Source: Opitutaceae bacterium
GTDB taxonomy: Bacteria; Verrucomicrobiota; Verrucomicrobiia; Opitutales; Opitutaceae
Length of the DNA stretch: 64,000 nt
NCBI GenBank assembly: GCA_016794785.1
Contig: JAEUHC010000002.1
Location: 184,893-248,892, forward strand
Direction: 5' to 3'
The position numbers and the translations under genes were made by a program. Positions 48,893-55,144 of the stretch are shown here, in pieces. The notes beneath the pieces are model-generated. The model had not been told where the DNA came from. It was given only the letters and a program-made list of their open reading frames with translations, and made no database searches. Every line of letters begins with the position of its first letter. Position 1 is the first letter of the stretch.

Positions 48893-50365
48893 ATGCCCTT
48901 TGAGAAAGTCCTCGTGGTCGAAGACGATCCGGTGGTCCGAAATCTTCTCCAGAGTATCTTTGCCCGGCATAAATTGCCGCCAATGATGGCGGGCAGCCTC
49001 GCGGAAGCGCAGGCGCACTTGGAGAAAGAGCCAGTCGATCTGATGCTCCTCGATCTCCGATTGCCGGATGGCGACGGCCTTAAGTTCCTTGAGCAGGTTG
49101 GGACTCTGCCCGAGCGTCCGCTGGTGGTCATGATGACCGGTTTCGGCACGATCGAGTCTGCGGTGGCCTGCATGCGGGCCGGGGCGTTTGACTACGTGAT
49201 GAAGCCTTTCTCCCCTTCGCAGATCGACGTGATCCTGCGCAAGGCCCAGACCTACCAGCAGCTCGTCAGAGTCAACAATCTCCTCAGCGACGATCCGGAG
49301 GACGACGATGCGATGCTCATCGGCCGCAGCGCCACGATGCAGCGTCTTCGCCAGCTTATTGAACGCGTCGCTCCGACTGACGCCACCGTGCTCGTCACCG
49401 GTGAGAGCGGCACCGGCAAGGAGATGATCTCGCGCGAATTTTACCGGCGCAGCCCGCGCCGCGGCCAGCCCTACATCAAGGTGAATTGCGCCGCCGTCTC
49501 GGAGAACCTCATCGAGAGTGAATTTTTTGGCCACGAACGCGGAGCGTTCACGGGAGCGACTGAACGTCGCGAAGGCCGCTTCGAACTCGCCAACAACGGC
49601 ACCCTCCTCCTCGACGAGGTGAGCGAGATACCTGGTCCCTTGCAGGCCAAACTGCTTCGAGTGCTGCAGGAGCGGGAGTTTGAGCGGGTCGGCGGCAGCC
49701 GCACGATTAAGGTCAATGTCCGCATCATCGCCACGTCCAATCGCGACCTGCTCGCCAATGTGGCTAAAGGCGAGTTTCGCCAGGATCTCTACTATCGGCT
49801 CAATGTCTTCCCTGTGCATGTGCCCTCGCTCCGTGAGCGCATCGACGATGTGCCGCTGCTCGCCGACCATTTCTTGAAACGTTTCGCCCGGAAGCACGGT
49901 GTCAAGGTCACGGGTTTTTCCGACTCTGCGCGCGCCTCGCTGCTGGCTTATCGCTGGCCGGGCAATGTCCGTGAACTCCAGAATACCGTCGAACGCGCGG
50001 TCATACTCTCTGAATCAGGCCGTGCCGTCACGTCTGCCGCACTTGGGTTGTCGAATGACGCGGGGACCGCTGATTCGGCGCCGCCGCCTTGGGAGTCCGA
50101 GGTTCTCGAAGTCGCCGATGGCGGCCTCGCGATGGATGGTGCAGGGCAAGGCTCCCAAGTATTCACCGACGGCGCGGGCCAGGTGCTCCGCTTGGATGCG
50201 CTGGAAAAGCAGGCAATCCGCGTTGCGCTGCGCCAAACGGCGGGTAACCGCACGCAGGCGGCCACGGCCCTCGGCATCAGCATCCGGACCCTGCGCAACA
50301 AGCTGCAGGAATACCGCGAAGCCGGTGAGCCCATCGACGTCGAGGCCGAGTCGGCCGAGGCTTGA
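48893..50365 (+). CDS. Sigma-54-dependent response regulator (NtrC/FlrC family)
   Basis: A 490-residue protein. The receiver has phospho-Asp D54 in LMLLDLRLPDG and K in YVMKPF. The AAA+ domain has Walker A GESGTGKE, the sigma-54-contact loop GAFTGA, Walker B GTLLLDEVSEIP and the arginine-finger region FRQDLYYRLNVFPV. The C-terminal Fis-type HTH reads NRTQAATALGISIRTLRNKL. It activates sigma-54 promoters when phosphorylated. Placement 0.7 kb after the flagellar cluster suggests a flagellar master regulator like FlrC/FleR, but the cognate kinase is not adjacent and I found no clean sigma-54 promoter at the flagellin genes. Confidence 0.93.
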   Translation: MPFEKVLVVEDDPVVRNLLQSIFARHKLPPMMAGSLAEAQAHLEKEPVDLMLLDLRLPDGDGLKFLEQVGTLPERPLVVMMTGFGTIESAVACMRAGAFDYVMKPFSPSQIDVILRKAQTYQQLVRVNNLLSDDPEDDDAMLIGRSATMQRLRQLIERVAPTDATVLVTGESGTGKEMISREFYRRSPRRGQPYIKVNCAAVSENLIESEFFGHERGAFTGATERREGRFELANNGTLLLDEVSEIPGPLQAKLLRVLQEREFERVGGSRTIKVNVRIIATSNRDLLANVAKGEFRQDLYYRLNVFPVHVPSLRERIDDVPLLADHFLKRFARKHGVKVTGFSDSARASLLAYRWPGNVRELQNTVERAVILSESGRAVTSAALGLSNDAGTADSAPPPWESEVLEVADGGLAMDGAGQGSQVFTDGAGQVLRLDALEKQAIRVALRQTAGNRTQAATALGISIRTLRNKLQEYREAGEPIDVEAESAEA

Positions 50366-50495
50366 GCGGGGGCCCAGCGTGGGATGGGGCTCGGCTTCAT
50401 CCGATGCCCCAGAAGCGTAGAGGACCGTCGCGCGCGCTCGCGACGCCATGCGCAAAGTCCGCACTCGGTTTCAGCCTTCGCGGGCTGGATTGCGG

Positions 50496-50522
50496 TTAAG
50501 GCTCCCCGGGCCGCGCCGATAA
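50496..50522 (+). promoter_or_regulatory. Sigma-28-like promoter in the gap before the outer-membrane protein
   Basis: TTAA (50496-50499), 15 bp, then GCCGATAA (50515-50522), which is the exact FliA -10 consensus. The -35 differs from TAAA at one position. The nearest downstream gene begins at 50746. Confidence 0.55.
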
Positions 50523-50598
50523 AACCTGCATCCCCGGATCGTCAGTTTAACTTCCACGAAAAGATAAATTTGGTCAGGGGGTGTGAAGGATAGAACCG

Positions 50599-50637
50599 GC
50601 GGGCGGTGCGAGTGTGGTCGCGCCGCCCGCTCCCTTT
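50599..50637 (+). terminator. Hairpin with short T-run inside the 50.4-50.7 kb gap
   Basis: GCGGGCGG (50599-50606) and CCGCCCGC (50623-50630) pair around a 16-nt loop and are followed by TCCCTTTT. It may end a short sigma-28 transcript, the activator gene's message, or form part of a leader. Confidence 0.5.
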
Positions 50638-50745
50638 TGGGCCCAAGTCCCCAAAGTCTCGCGTTGACGCCTGCCGCGCCCGCCTCGAACTTTCGTGCAA
50701 CATTGGTTCAACCGCACCGTCCAAGTCGGTCGTTCCCCCTGCCGC

Positions 50746-51999
50746 ATGAAACATCTCCGTCTCGCCCTCGTCGCCTTCGCATCCCTCGTTGGAGCAGCCC
50801 ATGCGCAGGAGGATGAGCGCCGTGCCCCGCCGGTCGAAATCCCCGATTTCAGCAACCTCGACGAGTATATCTACGAGCCTCGCAGCACGCTGACCTTCGG
50901 CTTCCGCTACATCGGTGGCGCCAAGACCAGTTTCTCCGGCACCGGTCGCCTGCCATCGCCTGAGGACCCCGGTGCGGCCACGGGGGCCAACCTCGCCCGC
51001 AACTATCACGACGGCGCCGTGCAACCCGATGGCCGCGTGGCCTCGCGCCTCGACAACTCGGGCAACCCTGTCATCGACCCCCAGACCAACAACCCGGTCT
51101 TTGACCCCATTGCGCCCGACGGACGCACCAACTCCTGGAGCTATTCCGACGCCAACCAGCTTGCCGTCACTCCCGGCTACATTGCCTTCAACAGCTACTC
51201 CGCCGAGATCGCCGACTCCGCGGTTCGCAGGAAAGACGGCGAGTCGAGCAGCGGCATGGACATCAGCATGTCCCGCGACATGGGCAAACTCTTCCGCGGC
51301 CGTCTGCCCTGGACTCTCACCGTCGGCATGTCGCTCAACGACATTTCGGCCAATACCATCGATTCCGTGCGGGCCAACATCCGGACCCTGACCGACCTTT
51401 ATTCCCTCTACGGCCAGGTGCCGCCCGCCGCGCCCTTCACCTCGCCCGGCACGACGACCACCAACGCCGTCGACGCCGCCGGCAACACCATCCTCAACGA
51501 CGACGGCTCCGTGCGCACCATCACGACTGATACGAGCGTGCTCATCGGCAATGAGCCCGCCGGCCGCACCATCACGACCGCATTCGACAACACGAGCGTT
51601 TCCAACCGTTGGAAAGTCAAAGGCGCCTACTACACCTTCCGCGCCGGCCCGACCATCACGCTTCCCGTGACCTCCCGTCTCAAGGCCACCGTCAGCCTCG
51701 GTGCCGCGATGGTTTACTCCGGCACCAGCTACACTGTCACCCAGACCTTCACGCCGGCCACGGGCGCCGAGATCGCCGACACTGCGACGAGCAATGCCTA
51801 CAAGCTGCTGCCCGGCTACTATGCCGATGCCACCGTGCAATTCGACATCACCGAGCGCACCGGATTCTACGCCGGCGCCATCCTTCAGTCCGCGGGCAGC
51901 TACTCCCAGAACGTCGATTCGGCCAACGCCAACTACACGACCAAGATCGACCTCGCCAATCAGCACGGCATCCGTGCCGGCATGTCGTATCGTTTCTAA
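50746..51999 (+). CDS. Outer-membrane beta-barrel protein, unknown function
   Basis: A 417-residue protein. The signal MKHLRLALVAFASLVGAAHA is cleaved before QEDERRAP. The chain is rich in alternating strands (RSTLTFGFRYIGGAKTSFSG, WTLTVGMSLNDISANTI, KVKGAYYTFRAGPTITLPVT, LKATVSLGAAMVYSGTSY, FDITERTGFYAGAILQSAGS) and ends GIRAGMSYRF, the C-terminal aromatic signature of barrels inserted by BamA. A Thr/Asp-rich loop lies at about 165-250. No family is recognised. A sigma-28-like promoter upstream hints that expression may follow motility. The ATG at 50746 is chosen because it begins the signal peptide. Confidence 0.78.
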   Translation: MKHLRLALVAFASLVGAAHAQEDERRAPPVEIPDFSNLDEYIYEPRSTLTFGFRYIGGAKTSFSGTGRLPSPEDPGAATGANLARNYHDGAVQPDGRVASRLDNSGNPVIDPQTNNPVFDPIAPDGRTNSWSYSDANQLAVTPGYIAFNSYSAEIADSAVRRKDGESSSGMDISMSRDMGKLFRGRLPWTLTVGMSLNDISANTIDSVRANIRTLTDLYSLYGQVPPAAPFTSPGTTTTNAVDAAGNTILNDDGSVRTITTDTSVLIGNEPAGRTITTAFDNTSVSNRWKVKGAYYTFRAGPTITLPVTSRLKATVSLGAAMVYSGTSYTVTQTFTPATGAEIADTATSNAYKLLPGYYADATVQFDITERTGFYAGAILQSAGSYSQNVDSANANYTTKIDLANQHGIRAGMSYRF

Positions 52000-52005
52000 G
52001 CCGGC

Positions 52006-53691
52006 TCAGCCCGCCGCCAAGTCGCCGAGCACTTGGTCAATCGGGCGCAGGCTGGACGCCGGGAAAAACGAGTTGATGCGGGTGATCGCCTGCTGGATGA
52101 TCCCGTCCGGGCAGCTCGCGCCGCCGGTGATCAGCACGCGTTTGGGCTCGGCGCCCGCGCTCCACAGCCTGCGCTGCTCGTGGCCGCGGCCATAGACGTA
52201 GTGTTCGACCGCCTCGGGTGAAATGATGCCCGCCTCGGACTGGATGAAAAACGCCCGCGCGCCGAGCCGCTCCTCGCAGAGCCGGAAAAGCTGGTAGGTG
52301 TTCGACGAGTTTTTCCCGCCAATCACGAACGCCGCGTCGAGCGGCTCCGCCAGCGCGCGCCCGAGCGCGTCCTGGTTGACCTGCGTCGCGTAGCAGAGCG
52401 TGTCGCGCCGCCCGCCGCCGCCCACGCGTGCATCGTCGCCGAACTTCGCGCGATACACGCCGCGCAGGTGCTCGATGATGGCGAGCGTCTCATTCATCAG
52501 CAGCGTCGTCTGGTTGACGACGGCGACGCGTTCAAGGTGGCGCGCGACATCGAAACCCGGCGTATGGCGGCCGGCGAAAAGGGTATGGAACTTCGCCCGC
52601 ACCGCCGGATCGTCGCTCGCGATGAGTTCGCCGAGCAGGCGCGCCTCGTCGAGGTTGCGCACGATCACGGCGTGGGCGTTGCGACGGGTGTTGGAGAACG
52701 TCGCTTTCGTCTCCTCGTGCTCGTGTTTGCCGTGGATGACGACCGTGTAGCCCTCGCGACCGTAGGTGCGCGCGGCTTTCCAGACTTTCTCCACGAGCAT
52801 GCAGGTGGCGTCGTAGGCGAAGACCGCGAGGCCCTTGCGCACGAGCCGGAGCTTGTCCTCATCGGTCGCGCCAAAGGCCGGGATGATCACGATGTCCTCG
52901 GGGGTGAGCGTGTCCCAGAGCAACGGAGCGCCGGGCCCGTCGTGGGCGGGGTAGGGCACACCTTTGTCCGTCTGCAAATATCGCAGTCCGCGCCGCAGCA
53001 GATCCTCGTTCACAAACGGATTGTGGATCAGCTCCGAGAGCATGAAGACGCGGCGGCCGGGATTTTCCGCGAGCGTCTCGTAGGCGCGCTCGATGGCGTT
53101 CTTCACGCCGAGGCAGAACCCGAAGTGGCTCGGGATCACGTAGCGCACCGCGCCGAAATCGAGCGTCACGGGCGCCGTCGCCGTGCGCTCGTGCCGGCGG
53201 GCCAGCGCCTTGATCGCCGCGCAGAGCTGCGACTGGTAGAGCGTCTGCGCGGCGGCGTCCTGCGCGTAGATGGCGGTGTTGCGCTCCTGCGCGGGGCGGA
53301 ACTTGTAGATGAAATCGTTCTCTCCGAGGTGCAGGTAGGGGATGTCCACGAGGTGCGGCTCGGCCTGCGGCAGCAGCGCCGCCAGCGAGGGCGCGAGTGC
53401 TCCCGGCTCCGCGAGCAGCGACTCAATCGAGGCAAACGCGATCTCGGCGTCGGCGGGCGCGCCCTCGACCTGCGCGAAGAACACGCGGTAGTCGCGGCCG
53501 CCCGCGCCGTGCGAAAAATATTCCACCGGCGGCGTGTGCGTGCGGAACGCCCCCTCAAGCCGCGCCGTCGCCATCGCGAGATCAGTGCCGGTGAAGGGCA
53601 GGCCGGCCTTGGAGCCGAGCCGGCGCACAGCGAGCTGGTTGTTCGCGTTGAACGCGAAGATGGCGATGAGAGCGGACACGGCGGGCTTCAC
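52006..53691 (-). CDS. ispH: 4-hydroxy-3-methylbut-2-enyl diphosphate reductase (IspH) with extra N-terminal domain
   Basis: A 561-residue protein. The IspH core starts at about 180, with the Fe-S cysteines C193 (HFGFCLGVKNA), C297 (YDATCMLVEKV) and C433 (TLCYATQVNQ), the substrate His in SELIHNPFVNE and HGKHEHEETKA, and FVIGGKNSSNT. These blocks are closer to plant/cyanobacterial IspH than to the E. coli form. It reduces HMBPP to IPP and DMAPP in the MEP pathway. Residues 1-130 (ALIAIFAFNANNQLAVRRLG, YFSHGAGGRDYRVFFAQVEG) are not part of known IspH and look like a degenerate Nudix fold. The GTG start overlaps the upstream gene's stop. Confidence 0.92.
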   Translation of the reverse strand: MKPAVSALIAIFAFNANNQLAVRRLGSKAGLPFTGTDLAMATARLEGAFRTHTPPVEYFSHGAGGRDYRVFFAQVEGAPADAEIAFASIESLLAEPGALAPSLAALLPQAEPHLVDIPYLHLGENDFIYKFRPAQERNTAIYAQDAAAQTLYQSQLCAAIKALARRHERTATAPVTLDFGAVRYVIPSHFGFCLGVKNAIERAYETLAENPGRRVFMLSELIHNPFVNEDLLRRGLRYLQTDKGVPYPAHDGPGAPLLWDTLTPEDIVIIPAFGATDEDKLRLVRKGLAVFAYDATCMLVEKVWKAARTYGREGYTVVIHGKHEHEETKATFSNTRRNAHAVIVRNLDEARLLGELIASDDPAVRAKFHTLFAGRHTPGFDVARHLERVAVVNQTTLLMNETLAIIEHLRGVYRAKFGDDARVGGGGRRDTLCYATQVNQDALGRALAEPLDAAFVIGGKNSSNTYQLFRLCEERLGARAFFIQSEAGIISPEAVEHYVYGRGHEQRRLWSAGAEPKRVLITGGASCPDGIIQQAITRINSFFPASSLRPIDQVLGDLAAG

Positions 53692-53942
53692 TCCTCGTCC
53701 GCGCTGTCGTCGTCCGCAAACGGATCGCCCACGAACTCGATGCCGAAGAAATCCTCGTCGTTGAGCACCGCCATCACGCCCGCCACCACCGTGGCGCGAT
53801 CCAATGGATCGAGCGCCGGGTAGTCCATGGTGATGACCTCCTCGATCCCGGCCCGCGCGTGCGCGCGATCGGGGGAGCCTTCGAGGAAGTCATCCGCGCG
53901 GTTTGCGATTTCGTCGATGATGGGGCGCAGGTCGGCCGTCAT
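53688..53942 (-). CDS. Small acidic hypothetical protein upstream of ispH
   Basis: An 84-residue, strongly acidic protein (MTADLRPIIDEIANRADDFL, ARAGIEEVITMDYPALDPLD, then LNDEDFFGIEFVGDPFADDD). It has no TM or known motif. Its stop overlaps the GTG of ispH (GTGA), so the two are translated together, and it could be an assembly or stability factor for the Fe-S enzyme. That is inference; the family is unknown to me. Confidence 0.7.
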   Translation of the reverse strand: MTADLRPIIDEIANRADDFLEGSPDRAHARAGIEEVITMDYPALDPLDRATVVAGVMAVLNDEDFFGIEFVGDPFADDDSADEE

Positions 53943-54050
53943 GCGTGGGAAAATGCCGGAGGCCCGGCGCGTTTGGCAACGCCAGCTTCAACCTGCGCGA
54001 CTTCATGTCCGAGGGTGCGATTCCCCGGGGCTTGCTCCGGCTTGGTGGGT

Positions 54051-54106
54051 GTAGCCGCGAGCGCCAGCGAGTGGTCACGTGTCCACTCGCTGGCGCTCGC
54101 GGCTAC
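54051..54106. repeat. Perfect 24-bp-arm palindrome
   Basis: Arms 54051-54074 (starting GTAGCCGCGAGCGCCAGC) and 54083-54106 (ending GCGCTCGCGGCTAC) are exact complements around the 8-nt loop TCACGTGT. It lies in the 236-bp gap between the RES toxin gene and the ispH unit, both on the minus strand. There is no T-run, and it does not match REP families A or B. Confidence 0.8.
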
Positions 54107-54178
54107 CAAAGGAAACATCTGCGGTGCGGTCAGAGGGAGTGGTTTGGTCAAATACCCTGAGCTTGTTCCGGGGATATT

Positions 54179-54649
54179 TTACTTTCCGAGCCGCGGATCG
54201 AAGTTGAAGGGCTCGGGCTGGCCGAGCTTCACGCGCTTGAACTCGGGATGCGCGGGATTGAGCAGGTAGTTGAACTCGCCGAGCACCACGGAGCTGGGCA
54301 CGCGCAGCGCGACGGAGCGTTGTTCCCTGAACCACGCGGCGCCGAAAGCCTGCACGCTGGCGACCGGAGACGGCTCACGCCACTCCCCCGGCACACGCGC
54401 GGGAATCTCGACCAGATCAGACGGCACGTCCGCGGCGATCTGCACCCAGAGCGAATCCCGGAAAACGCCGGTCCCGATGTGATGCACGAGCACCTCCATC
54501 GCCGCGAGCGAACGTGAGTCGGCGCAATAGACGACTCCGGCACCGGGCGGACTCCAACGCCCGCCCAGGAGGTAGGCTCCCCGGCCGGAAAACGCCTCGT
54601 CCGCGTAGATGCTGCGGCACAGTCGCCAGAGCCTGAGCGGCGCTACCAC
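54179..54649 (-). CDS. RES-domain toxin (NAD+-degrading), type II TA system
   Basis: A 156-residue RES protein: LRLWRLCRSIYADEAFSGRG then AYLLGGRWSPPGAGVVYCAD, LAAMEVLVHHIG, SDLVEIPARVPGEWREP and SSVVLGEFNYLLNPAHPEF. The Arg-x-x-(R)-x-x-Y, GGRW and Glu/Ser positions give the family its name; RES toxins break down NAD+ by phosphorolysis or hydrolysis. It starts at a GTG (54647-54649) inside the end of the antitoxin gene, 7 bp of overlap, the usual antitoxin-first order. A longer in-frame upstream stretch lies within the antitoxin gene and is not used. Confidence 0.9.
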   Translation of the reverse strand: MVAPLRLWRLCRSIYADEAFSGRGAYLLGGRWSPPGAGVVYCADSRSLAAMEVLVHHIGTGVFRDSLWVQIAADVPSDLVEIPARVPGEWREPSPVASVQAFGAAWFREQRSVALRVPSSVVLGEFNYLLNPAHPEFKRVKLGQPEPFNFDPRLGK

Positions 54650-55059
54650 GGGATGCCGTGCTCGATGCGGCCGATGAGATTCTCGACTTCGCGCGCGCCC
54701 TGCTCCGTGCGCGCAAACGACAGCGGCGTGCGCCCGCCCAAGGCTGGAATCTCCGTGTTGAGCCACTCCCGGGTGTTGTCGTGCGTGCCGAAAAGTTCCT
54801 TGGCGCGATCGTAGAGGCGCATCACCCGCACGGCGCGTTCGCCCTCGGGCAGGCTCAGGCGGGCCTTGCTGGCGACGCGCCGGGCATAGGTGCGCGGCGG
54901 GATTTGCACGAGCTTCGCCAGCTCATCGACGGTGAAACCGGTCTCGCGCCCGAAGGCGACGAGGTCAGTCACCGGCACGCCTTCTTCGACGCGCAGGGCG
55001 TTCTCCTTGTGGTCGCCCATCACGTAGGGCTGGGGCTTGGCGGCGGGCTTCTTCTTCAT
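54643..55059 (-). CDS. Xre/MbcA/ParS-type antitoxin (DUF2384)
   Basis: A 138-residue protein. A basic N-terminal tail is followed by a helical Xre-like domain (TDLVAFGRETGFTVDELAKL then VQIPPRTYARRV). The C-terminal toxin-binding MbcA/ParS/Xre domain reads ERAVRVMRLYDRAKELFGTH, then TREWLNTEIPALGGRTPLSF and a REVENLIGRIEHGIPW end. It neutralises the RES toxin encoded downstream and probably represses the operon. The ATG at 55057-55059 (MKKKPAAKPQP) is chosen over an upstream alternative at 55101. Confidence 0.9.
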   Translation of the reverse strand: MKKKPAAKPQPYVMGDHKENALRVEEGVPVTDLVAFGRETGFTVDELAKLVQIPPRTYARRVASKARLSLPEGERAVRVMRLYDRAKELFGTHDNTREWLNTEIPALGGRTPLSFARTEQGAREVENLIGRIEHGIPW

Positions 55060-55144
55060 GCCGCCAAGGTGCCCGGTCTCGCCGGTTTCCGCAAGCCGCA
55101 TTTGCCAAGTGGCAGTCGCTCTGATGCCACTTGGCTTTGGGATA

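Larger units (their letters stand above)
50366..50745. other. 380-bp gap with sigma-28-like promoter and internal hairpin
   Basis: No protein gene is visible. It holds a perfect -10 GCCGATAA preceded by TTAA at the right distance (50496-50522) and, about 85 bp further, a GC hairpin followed by TCCCTTTT (50599-50636). The interval between could encode a small RNA of about 100 nt or be the long leader of the outer-membrane protein gene. TTGACG at 50664-50669 could serve as a second, sigma-70-type start, but lacks a good -10. Confidence 0.5.
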
